Below, piece after piece: positions 1 to 5,704 of a DNA stretch of 9,939 bases. The DNA is from Eubacteriales bacterium (GTDB lineage Bacteria > Bacillota > Clostridia > Oscillospirales > Oscillospiraceae), in NCBI GenBank assembly GCA_030528965.1, contig JAUMXS010000046.1, forward strand, positions 1 through 9,939, given 5' to 3'. Position 1 is the first letter of the stretch. Every line of letters begins with the position of its first letter. The notes beneath the pieces were generated by a model, which saw only the letters and a list, made by a program, of their open reading frames with translations, was not told where the DNA came from and made no database searches. A program made the translations under genes and the position numbers.

Positions 1-655
1 TCGGCGAACGACTCTTGACTACACGGAGAACATCCCACCATACGATATATCCGAGACCTCCGAGAATTATCAGCGTAGAGGTTACGAGGTTAATTAAGGG
101 ATTTGTAGCATAATCACAAAGACTGTTTTCCGCAACAATGTCGATACCTGCGTTACAAAAGGCAGAAATCGAATTAAATACCGATATCCAAATTCCTTTT
201 GCCCCAAACTCGGGAACGAACACGAACATATACAGAACTGCACCAATCCCCTCGATGATCAGCGTGCCGAATAACACGTTCTTGACAAACTTGACAAGTC
301 CAGACATGGTATTGAGATTGAACGCGTCTTGAATGAGCAACCTATCGCCGATGCCCAGTTTTCTGTTCAAGAGAAGCATCAATCCTGTCATGATCGTGAT
401 AACTCCGAGTCCACCAACCTGTATCAGTATTAGTATTACAATCTGCCCGAAAACACTCCATGTTGAAAAAGTTGGCAGCGTCACGAGCCCGGTAACACAG
501 GTTGAAGTTGTTGCCGTGAACAGAGCATCGATATACGGCACGGCAGTACCGTTAGTTGAGCTTATTGGCAGTGCCAAAAGAACACTTCCGATAAAAATTA
601 CCAGAAGAAAACTCAATAATATAATTTGAGTCGTTGTAAATTTAATCCTTTTCAT
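1..655 (-). CDS. ktrB: KtrB/TrkH-family potassium transporter, N-terminal half (cut by window edge)
   Basis: This is the membrane channel subunit of a Ktr/Trk potassium uptake system. The 218 visible residues start at ATG 655 and stay open to the left edge; the family is about 440-480 residues, so roughly half is present. Visible parts are a first hydrophobic helix (residues 10-30), the first pore loop TATTSTCVTGLVT (47-59) with its selectivity glycine at 55, a second helix (68-85, ending QVGGLGV), another near 125-148, and the second pore loop SAFCNAG (164-170). The short N-terminus leading straight into the first pore unit resembles KtrB more than enterobacterial TrkH. A GGAG lies 11 bases upstream of the start. 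The XRE regulator gene ends 57 bases upstream on the same strand. The regulatory RCK subunit (KtrA/TrkA) expected as partner is not in the window and may lie beyond the left edge. Family assignment is firm; the subtype is inferred. Confidence 0.9.
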   Translation of the reverse strand, partial: MKRIKFTTTQIILLSFLLVIFIGSVLLALPISSTNGTAVPYIDALFTATTSTCVTGLVTLPTFSTWSVFGQIVILILIQVGGLGVITIMTGLMLLLNRKLGIGDRLLIQDAFNLNTMSGLVKFVKNVLFGTLIIEGIGAVLYMFVFVPEFGAKGIWISVFNSISAFCNAGIDIVAENSLCDYATNPLINLVTSTLIILGGLGYIVWWDVLRVVKSRSP

Positions 656-712
656 ACCATTTTACTCTCCGTGGACAAATACGGTTTCTGGGCAGTTTGT
701 AGTTGCTCAAGC

Positions 713-928
713 TCAAAATATCAACCACTCTTTTTCTATGATTTCGTAGTCAATCCCATATTCGTTGCAAAATTCTTTGAGTTTTTTCATTGCTTTCATA
801 TTCGGCTGGGCTTTATTAAGTTCCCAACGATTGACTGTTGAAAGCGCTACGTTTAACTTCTGTGCAAAATCCTGTTGTGTAAAAAAAGCCTTCTGCCGAG
901 ACATTCTTATAGCATCTCCTAAACTCAT
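713..928 (-). CDS. Small XRE-family helix-turn-helix transcriptional regulator
   Basis: This 71-residue protein consists almost entirely of one Cro/CI-type DNA-binding domain. The pattern is clear: TQQDFAQKLNV forms helix 2 and the turn, and ALSTVNRWELNKAQPN forms the recognition helix and following loop. A short acidic and aromatic tail ends IEKEWLIF. I chose ATG 928 over the in-frame GTG at 946 because the ribosome site GGAGG (935-941 region) lies between them, 7-8 bases before 928. The gene sits directly downstream of a consensus promoter (959-987) flanked by direct repeats, which suggests self-regulation. The potassium transporter gene follows after 57 bases with no evident terminator, so the regulator may control it. 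There is no ligand domain and no adjacent toxin gene, so whether it responds to ions or acts as a simple repressor cannot be seen. Confidence 0.85.
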   Translation of the reverse strand: MSLGDAIRMSRQKAFFTQQDFAQKLNVALSTVNRWELNKAQPNMKAMKKLKEFCNEYGIDYEIIEKEWLIF

Positions 929-941
929 TTGGCGCCCTCCT

Positions 942-1006
942 TGCACTATTTAAGCATTATTATAGCATAAATTAGGTGTTTTATCAATGCGATGCACTAT
1001 ATTGCA
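942..1006. repeat. Direct repeats TGCACTAT flanking the regulator promoter (candidate operators)
   Basis: The octamer TGCACTAT occurs at 942-949 and again at 993-1000, either side of the promoter at 959-987. The second copy is the left half of a near-palindrome, TGCACTATATTGCA (993-1006), whose halves read TGCACTA and TGCAATA on opposite strands. The first copy overlaps the region just before the ribosome site of the XRE gene. This placement fits operator sites bound by the XRE protein. That is inference; chance occurrence of an octamer cannot be excluded. Confidence 0.4.
959..987 (-). promoter_or_regulatory. Sigma-A type promoter for the XRE regulator and probably ktrB
   Basis: Read on the minus strand there is a -35 box TTGATA (982-987), a 17-base spacer and a perfect -10 box TATAAT (959-964). 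The start of transcription would fall near 950-953, about 25 bases before the regulator start codon. It lies just after the hairpin at 1036-1067, so the regulator and transporter would form their own transcription unit. Confidence 0.75.
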
Positions 1007-1035
1007 TTTTTCTTTTTGTGAACGCCCATAACGAC

Positions 1036-1067
1036 AAAGTACCCACAGAAACGTCTGTGGGTACTTT
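1036..1067 (-). terminator. Hairpin terminator after the DUF6061-like gene
   Basis: A perfect 14-bp inverted repeat, AAAGTACCCACAGA and its complement, encloses a 4-base loop (1050-1053). It begins 6 bases after the apparent original stop codon of the small gene at 1074-1318, where a terminator is expected. The run of U after the stem on the minus strand is short (TTTG), so termination may be imperfect. The symmetry means it could also act on the plus strand. Confidence 0.65.
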
Positions 1068-1073
1068 ATGTCC

Positions 1074-1318
1074 TCAATCGGGCAGTTTGTGTTCAGTTTC
1101 CGCCTTTGGATAGGCCTCGGAGGTGCTAACCAGTGCAAATCGGCGCATGCAATCGGGTCAGTGTCGATAGGATAATCAAGTTCTGACCGCTGATACAGAT
1201 TGTCTGCCACTTCATTTTCAATCGCGTTGGAATCAATGGCAATCATAGTGCCGTCTGAGAACTTCAGCTCCACGCAGATCGTGTCAAAGTTAAACTCGCA
1301 TGATAATAGACGTTTCAT
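1074..1318 (-). pseudogene. DUF6061-like small protein gene, apparently frameshifted by a 1-base deletion
   Basis: The first 61 residues (MKRLLSCEFNFDT to PIACADL) resemble, from memory, the small DUF6061 proteins common in Clostridia: a CEFN start, a FSDGTMIAIDS strand pair and QRSELDY. The role of that family is unknown. In this frame the reading then turns into unlikely, arginine- and cysteine-rich sequence and runs through the hairpin at 1036-1067 and the next promoter as far as 950. Shifting by one base at codon 61 instead gives ALVSTSEAYPKAETEHKLPD and a TGA at 1074, for a total of 81 residues, which matches the family length I recall and stops just before the hairpin. A good GGAGG lies 7 bases before ATG 1318. 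The simplest reading is loss of one base around 1136. A sequencing error, or a real 122-residue protein, are the alternatives. Confidence 0.6.
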
Positions 1319-1352
1319 GGTAAATCCTCCGTAATTTCAAGTTTTAGATAGA

Positions 1353-1394
1353 AAAAGAACGATGCTAAGTCTTTCGACTCGACATCGTTCTTTT
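1353..1394 (-). terminator. Terminator-like hairpin just upstream of the DUF6061-like gene
   Basis: A 12-bp perfect stem, AAAAGAACGATG with CATCGTTCTTTT, encloses a second small stem AGTC/GACT. On the minus strand the inner stem is capped by GAAA, a GNRA-type tetraloop, which suggests the minus-strand RNA is the functional form. The right arm runs into TTTTTC, as in an intrinsic terminator. It could end transcription arriving from the wecB operon. However, only about 34 bases separate it from the start codon at 1318, so it could also be an attenuator in that gene's leader. Confidence 0.6.
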
Positions 1395-1427
1395 CGTAGC
1401 TGTTTTCCAACCCTGTCAGACAGATGC

Positions 1428-1498
1428 CGTAAAATAGTAATTTTTTTAGAATTACTGTCTTACGAGCACCCGTCTAACGATCACGGGTCTGTTTTACG
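1428..1498. repeat. Nested inverted repeats with alternative pairings
   Basis: The stretch starts with CGTAAAATAG (1428-1437), which can pair with CTGTTTTACG at 1489-1498 to close the whole element, 10 bp with one G-T wobble. The same left arm can instead pair locally: 1429-1442 with 1450-1463, 14 positions with two imperfect pairs. A further stem ACCCGT/ACGGGT sits at 1468-1473 and 1483-1488. The two competing right arms are near-identical direct repeats, CTGTCTTACG and CTGTTTTACG. The rest of the 224-bp gap holds the hairpin at 1353-1394 and no gene that I can see. It may be a terminator cluster, a leader with switchable structure, or the remains of a small inverted-repeat element. Confidence 0.4.
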
Positions 1499-1542
1499 TT
1501 TTTAACGAACAGCGAAGCGGTACAAGGGCTTTATCGGAATTA

Positions 1543-2289
1543 TCAGCCGGCGGTCTGAGGGACCGCGAATACTTCATCCGAAGGAGTGGTGATATCCAGA
1601 CCGTAGCCGGTGACCCGGAGGGTCAGCGTATCGCCGTCCCAGGTCTCCGCACCGACGAGCAGGCCGGTTTTGACCGAGACATAAAGCCGCCGCTCGTATC
1701 CCAGCTCCGACGTGATATAGGAGACGAAGATACAGCTTTCGCCGTTATACGTTTCATATCCCGCGTTGTGGACGACGGTGTCGTCGCGGAACAGATCTTC
1801 ATAATCCTCCATGCGCTGCCAGCGTTCGGCATCGCCCTGAACGGTCGTGCCGGAATAGACCCGGTCGGAGTCGTCGTACCAGATATATGTGGTTCCGTCG
1901 AGCAGGAGGATGTTCTGCACAGCGCCGTTGGGGGCGTCAACGATCATCCGACGGTTTGCACCGCGGACATAGACGAGCATTTCGTCGGTGCTGCTGCTGT
2001 CCGCCCAGAAAGTTTCCACACGGATATGGCGGGAATAGCTGTCCACGCGGCTGACAGACAGGGTGCGCAGTACGGCCTGTACCGTATCCGGATTGACGTC
2101 CACCCGGACAAGGTTCGTGTCGGTGTCGGACGGCCCTTCGGGACCGCTCTGTGCGGGAGGGGAAGGGAGCGTGACGACCGGGGTCTCGGGCTGAGACAAC
2201 CCAAAGAAAATCAGGAGCGCGACGATGCTCAGTGCCGCAAAAGCGGTTATCGCGTACCATACTCCGGTACCGTGCGGTTTTTGTTTCAT
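1543..2289 (-). CDS. Membrane-anchored LolA-like protein of unknown function
   Basis: I do not recognise this 248-residue protein by name. It has a short basic start (MKQKPHGTG), one hydrophobic segment (about 11-32, WYAITAFAALSIVALLIFFG) with no lipobox cysteine, and a proline- and acid-rich linker (33-58). The remainder, about 59-248, looks extracellular and rich in beta strands. Alternating strands such as IRVETFWA, MLVYVRG, RRMIVDAP, QNILLLDGTTYIWYDD and RLYVSVKTGLLVGAETWD, and the ending SDEVFAVP, recall the LolA/LppX/RseB-type half-barrel fold that carries or senses hydrophobic molecules. That fold call is inferred from pattern only. Its ATG overlaps the wecB stop (ATGA), with GAGGAG 8 bases before it, so it is probably translated in step with wecB. 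That context suggests a job at the cell surface, perhaps in cell-wall polymer assembly. No terminator with a good U-run follows immediately. Confidence 0.75.
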   Translation of the reverse strand: MKQKPHGTGVWYAITAFAALSIVALLIFFGLSQPETPVVTLPSPPAQSGPEGPSDTDTNLVRVDVNPDTVQAVLRTLSVSRVDSYSRHIRVETFWADSSSTDEMLVYVRGANRRMIVDAPNGAVQNILLLDGTTYIWYDDSDRVYSGTTVQGDAERWQRMEDYEDLFRDDTVVHNAGYETYNGESCIFVSYITSELGYERRLYVSVKTGLLVGAETWDGDTLTLRVTGYGLDITTPSDEVFAVPQTAG

Positions 2290-3419
2290 GGCCGGAACTC
2301 CTCGGGAGGCGTTTCACGCCGGGAGAAACCGTACAGGATGGCGTCCGCGATACGTTTGCAGGCGTTTCCGTCGCCATAGGGGTTTACGGCGTTGGCCATC
2401 TGTGCATATTTTGCGGAGTCGAGCAGGAGTTCGGATGCGAGAGCCGTGATGACCTCGCGGTCAACGCCGGCAAGTTTGGCGGTGCCGGCGGCAATGGCTT
2501 CCGGCCGTTCCGTTTCACGGCGCAGTACGAGAACGGGCTTTCCGAGCGCGGGAGCTTCCTCCTGCAGACCGCCCGAATCGGTCATGACCATATAGCTGCG
2601 CGCCATGAGACGGTGCATCTCCACGGCGTCGAGCGGTTCGACAAGCTGGACATGGGGGACATTCCCCAGAATTCTCCCGGCTGCTTCACGCACGGTCGGC
2701 GCGGGGTGGACGGGATAGACGAATTCGACGTCGTCAAAACGCAGCGCGATATCGCGTACGGCATGGAAAATGTTTTCCATCGGCTCGCCGTAATTTTCAC
2801 GGCGATGGCAGGTCAGAACAATCAGCCGCCGGCCGCTGCCCGATGCTTCTTTGTCGGTATGTTCATCGCCGACGGTATAACGCATGGCGTCGATGACGGT
2901 GTTGCCCGTGACGAACACATTCTCCGTGACGCCTTCGTTACGGAGATTATCCCGGTTTGCCGCCGTGGGGGCAAAATGGAAGGTAGCGAGGTCTGCTGTG
3001 AGGCGTCGGTTCATTTCCTCCGGGAAGGGACTTCTGGGGTCGCCGCTGCGCAGACCTGCTTCGACGTGTCCCACCGGGATCCCGGCGTAGAAAGCGGCGA
3101 GTGCGCCTGCGAACGAGGTGGTGGTATCTCCGTGGACCAGCACGAGATCGGGCTGCACTTCGCGGAGCGTTTGTTCCAGACGGCGAAGGACGCGGATCGT
3201 CACATCACTGAGACTCTGACCGGCGGCCATGATATTGAGGTCATAGTCCGGAACGATCCCGAAGACCTGCAAAACACCGTCGAGCAGTTCCCGATGCTGT
3301 GCTGTGACGCAGACATAGCTTTTGATTTCGGGATGGCGATTCAGTTCCAGTGCCAGAGGCGCCATTTTGATCGCTTCCGGCCGGGTCCCAAAAACGGACA
3401 GCACCTTCAGTTCAGCCAT
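2286..3419 (-). CDS. wecB: UDP-N-acetylglucosamine 2-epimerase (non-hydrolysing)
   Basis: This cytoplasmic enzyme interconverts UDP-GlcNAc and UDP-ManNAc, supplying ManNAc for teichoic acid linkage units and related surface polymers. The 377 residues match the family length. Motifs in order are GTRPEAIK (11-18), LVHGDTTTSFAGALAAFY (94-111), HVEAGLRSGD (118-127), PFPEEMNRRLTADL (131-144), TGNTVIDA (171-178), CHRRENYGEPMENI (204-217), the PVHP stretch (236-239), TDSGGLQEEAPALGKPVLVLR (280-300) and TERPEA (303-308). The acidic residues of HGD, HVEAG and PEE, and the histidine of CHRREN, correspond to catalytic and UDP-binding positions known in the family. I chose ATG 3419 because the protein begins MAELKVLSVFGTRPEA there. 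A longer in-frame reading to 3539 only adds basic, proline-rich sequence inside wecA. The start overlaps the end of wecA by 8 bases and has GAGGT 6 bases upstream. Confidence 0.95.
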   Translation of the reverse strand: MAELKVLSVFGTRPEAIKMAPLALELNRHPEIKSYVCVTAQHRELLDGVLQVFGIVPDYDLNIMAAGQSLSDVTIRVLRRLEQTLREVQPDLVLVHGDTTTSFAGALAAFYAGIPVGHVEAGLRSGDPRSPFPEEMNRRLTADLATFHFAPTAANRDNLRNEGVTENVFVTGNTVIDAMRYTVGDEHTDKEASGSGRRLIVLTCHRRENYGEPMENIFHAVRDIALRFDDVEFVYPVHPAPTVREAAGRILGNVPHVQLVEPLDAVEMHRLMARSYMVMTDSGGLQEEAPALGKPVLVLRRETERPEAIAAGTAKLAGVDREVITALASELLLDSAKYAQMANAVNPYGDGNACKRIADAILYGFSRRETPPEEFRP

Positions 3420-4617
3420 TCGGCACCTCACTTTCCTTATTCTGACCGGGATCGTCATCCGGCGGGGCGGCGGTGATGGGAGCGGTTTCCGGCGAAGCTT
3501 CGGCAGCTTCGGTTTTTGGGGATGTTTCCGGAGATGCATTATGCTGTGCTTCCGCCGCGTTCTTTTTCAGCTGGTGCAGGTCACGGTAGATCATCACCCA
3601 GACCACACCGGCGAGCAGGAAGGTAAAGACGAGCAGGAGGATGCGCACAGCGCCGCTGGTTGCGAGCACAACGGCGGCGAGGCCGAGCAGGGCGCTGACG
3701 GCATACAGGATAGCGACGGCCTGCTTCTGCGAGAGACCCATGTCGATCAGCCGATGGTGGAAATGTCCCCGATCGGGCGTCATGGGATTCTGACCGCGCA
3801 GCAGACGGCGCAGGAAAGCGAAGATCGTATCGCTGAGGGGAACGGCAAGGGCGAGGACCGGCACGGCGAAGGTCACGAGTGCATAGAACTTGAACATGCC
3901 CAGCACGGACATGGTAGCCAGGATGTAACCCAGAAGGAGTGCGCCGGTGTCTCCCATGAATATTTTGGCGGGATTGATGTTATAGGGCATAAAGCCGATG
4001 CAGGCGCCGGTGAGGGCGGCGAGAACGAGGGCGACGGTGGGCTCCGAGACGATGAGCGACACGACGAGGATGGTAATGCTGCTCACGGTGGAGACGCCGA
4101 CGGCGAGGCCGTCGAGACCGTCGATGAGGTTCACGGAATTGGTGATGCCCACGATCCAGAGGATGGTGATCGGGATGCCGAGCACGCCCAGGAACAGGGG
4201 CTGGTCACCGGAAAACAGGTTGGGGTTCATAACGACCCGGATCACAACGCCGTGGAGGACCGGGATGACAGCGGCGATGAGCTGGGCGATCAGCTTTTTC
4301 ATGGCAGAGAGGGATACCAGGTCATCGATGATGCCCACGGTCACGATGATGACGGCACCGAGAAGGATGCCGCGGAGTTCCCTTGTGAGCGGCACGAGCA
4401 GAACGACGCTGAGGATGAAGCCCAGAAAGATCGCCAAACCGCCCATGCGGGGAATGGGGTGGTCATGCATCCGGCGGGCCTCCCCCGGAACATCCATGGC
4501 ACCCACTTTTTCCGCAAAGGTTTTGACGATCGGAGTGGCGCCGAAGCTGATGGCAAACGCGATGATCAGCGCGAACAGCAGGCGCAGCCCAAGCACATTG
4601 TCCTGAAAAATGGTCAT
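3412..4617 (-). CDS. tagO: Undecaprenyl-phosphate GlcNAc-1-phosphate transferase (TagO/WecA, MraY superfamily)
   Basis: This integral membrane enzyme transfers GlcNAc-1-phosphate from UDP-GlcNAc to undecaprenyl phosphate, the first lipid step of wall teichoic acid and many surface polysaccharides. About ten hydrophobic segments cover residues 8-345. Family motifs are present: HDHPIPRMGG (51-60), the DD pair at 98-99 (GIIDDL), NSVNLIDGLDGLA (160-172), MGDTGALLLGY (221-231) and the HFHHRL histidine motif (285-290) after PMTPDRG. The final 50 or so residues form a hydrophilic tail rich in Ala, Pro, Ser, Thr and Glu, longer than I would expect for the family; it also carries the wecB start region. 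The ribosome site is GAGG, 4-5 bases before ATG. It shares an operon with wecB directly downstream, which supplies the partner sugar nucleotide. Symbols tagO and wecA are both used for this enzyme. Confidence 0.93.
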   Translation of the reverse strand: MTIFQDNVLGLRLLFALIIAFAISFGATPIVKTFAEKVGAMDVPGEARRMHDHPIPRMGGLAIFLGFILSVVLLVPLTRELRGILLGAVIIVTVGIIDDLVSLSAMKKLIAQLIAAVIPVLHGVVIRVVMNPNLFSGDQPLFLGVLGIPITILWIVGITNSVNLIDGLDGLAVGVSTVSSITILVVSLIVSEPTVALVLAALTGACIGFMPYNINPAKIFMGDTGALLLGYILATMSVLGMFKFYALVTFAVPVLALAVPLSDTIFAFLRRLLRGQNPMTPDRGHFHHRLIDMGLSQKQAVAILYAVSALLGLAAVVLATSGAVRILLLVFTFLLAGVVWVMIYRDLHQLKKNAAEAQHNASPETSPKTEAAEASPETAPITAAPPDDDPGQNKESEVPNG

Positions 4618-4645
4618 GTATCCTCAAACCCCAATGGTGAATTTC

Positions 4646-4663
4646 CGTCCCGAACGGGGGACG
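4646..4663. other. Small hairpin in the trpS-wecA gap
   Basis: CGTCCC (4646-4651) and GGGACG (4658-4663) form a 6-bp stem with a 6-base loop in the 62-bp gap between trpS and wecA. No U-run follows on the minus strand, so it is not a convincing terminator. It may slow or stabilise the transcript between the two genes, or be chance in GC-rich sequence. Confidence 0.25.
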
Positions 4664-4679
4664 ATTTCTCTTTGAAAAC

Positions 4680-5690
4680 TCAGATGACGAATCCGACTTT
4701 TTTATAGACTTTACGAAGCGTACGATTCGCCGTGTATCCGGCGCGTTCCGCACCGGTGCGGCAGACTTCCGAGAGATAGGCTTTGTCGCGCAGCAGGCGT
4801 TCGGCTTCCTCACGCACGGGGCGCAGGCATTCCACGACGGCTTCGCCGACGCGGGGTTTAAAGACACCGTAGCCGCAGCCGACAAACTCGTTTTCCACTT
4901 CGGGGATGGATTTTTCCGTGATGGCGGCGTAGATCTGGATGAGGTTCGAAACGCCGGGCTTCGCGGCGGGGTCATAGCGAACGCAGTTTTCCGTGTCGGA
5001 GTCGGTAACGGCGCGCTTGAACTTGCGCATGATATCCTCCGGCTTTTCCATGAGGTAGACGCAGCCGTTGGGATCACGGTCGGATTTGGACATTTTGTTC
5101 TCCGGAGACGTGAGGCTCATGATACGCGCACCGACTTTGGGGATATAGGGTTCCGGAATGCGGAACACATCACCGTACACACCGTTGAAACGCTCGGCCA
5201 CGTTGCGCGCGAGTTCGACGTGCTGTTTCTGGTCTCCGCCGACGGGGACATAGTCCGCCTGATACAGGAGAATATCGGCCGCCATGAGTGCGGGATAAGT
5301 AAAGAGACCGCCGTTGATATTTTCGGCATTTTTGGCACTTTTATCCTTGAATTGGGTCATGCGGGACAGTTCGCCGAACATGGTATAGCAGTTGATGACC
5401 CAGCCAAGCTGCGCATGAGCGGGGACATGGCTCTGGATGAAGAGCACGTTTTTTTCCGGGTCGAGACCGGCGGCGATATACTGTGCCATCTGAGCCAGCG
5501 TGCGGCGGCGCAGGTCCGCGGGATTCTGGCGGACGGTGATGGCGTGGAGATCCGCCATGAAGTAGTAACAGTCATACTGGTCCGCGAGTTCGGTCCAGTT
5601 TTTGATAGCGCCCAGATAGGAGCCCAGGGTCAGGTCGCCGGAGGGCTGGATACCGGACAGCATTACTTTTTTCTTTACGTTTTCGTCCAT
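4680..5690 (-). CDS. trpS: Tryptophanyl-tRNA synthetase
   Basis: This cytoplasmic class Ic synthetase charges tRNA-Trp with tryptophan. At 336 residues it has normal bacterial length. It shows the N-terminal SGIQPSGDLTLGSYLGAI (12-29), which contains the HIGH-equivalent signature; ADLHAIT (46-52); the TYPALMAADILLYQADYVPVGGDQ run (131-154), followed by KQHVELAR; and the KMSKS loop NKMSKSD (198-204). The C-terminal helical domain ends KVYKKVGFVI. ATG 5690 is preferred over an in-frame ATG at 5726 because GGAG lies 8 bases before it and the extra residues would overlap the upstream gene and are not conserved-looking. It lies 14 bases after the aminotransferase gene and is clearly co-transcribed with it. 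No T-box leader is visible, so control would come from the promoter ahead of the aminotransferase. Confidence 0.97.
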   Translation of the reverse strand: MDENVKKKVMLSGIQPSGDLTLGSYLGAIKNWTELADQYDCYYFMADLHAITVRQNPADLRRRTLAQMAQYIAAGLDPEKNVLFIQSHVPAHAQLGWVINCYTMFGELSRMTQFKDKSAKNAENINGGLFTYPALMAADILLYQADYVPVGGDQKQHVELARNVAERFNGVYGDVFRIPEPYIPKVGARIMSLTSPENKMSKSDRDPNGCVYLMEKPEDIMRKFKRAVTDSDTENCVRYDPAAKPGVSNLIQIYAAITEKSIPEVENEFVGCGYGVFKPRVGEAVVECLRPVREEAERLLRDKAYLSEVCRTGAERAGYTANRTLRKVYKKVGFVI

Positions 5691-5704
5691 GAGGAAATCT
5701 CCTT

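Noticed and set aside
138..629. Two consecutive plus-strand open frames of 64 and 98 codons
   Set aside because: They lie antisense to the KtrB coding sequence, which has clear pore-loop motifs. The plus-strand translations show no domain pattern.
713..928. Toxin-antitoxin module based on the XRE protein
   Set aside because: No toxin-like partner is adjacent: one neighbour is a potassium channel subunit and the other a frameshifted DUF6061-like gene behind its own hairpin.
950..1318. The 122-codon continuous reading of the DUF6061-like gene as the true product
   Set aside because: Its second half crosses a perfect 14-bp hairpin and the promoter of the next gene, and loses resemblance to the family after residue 61.
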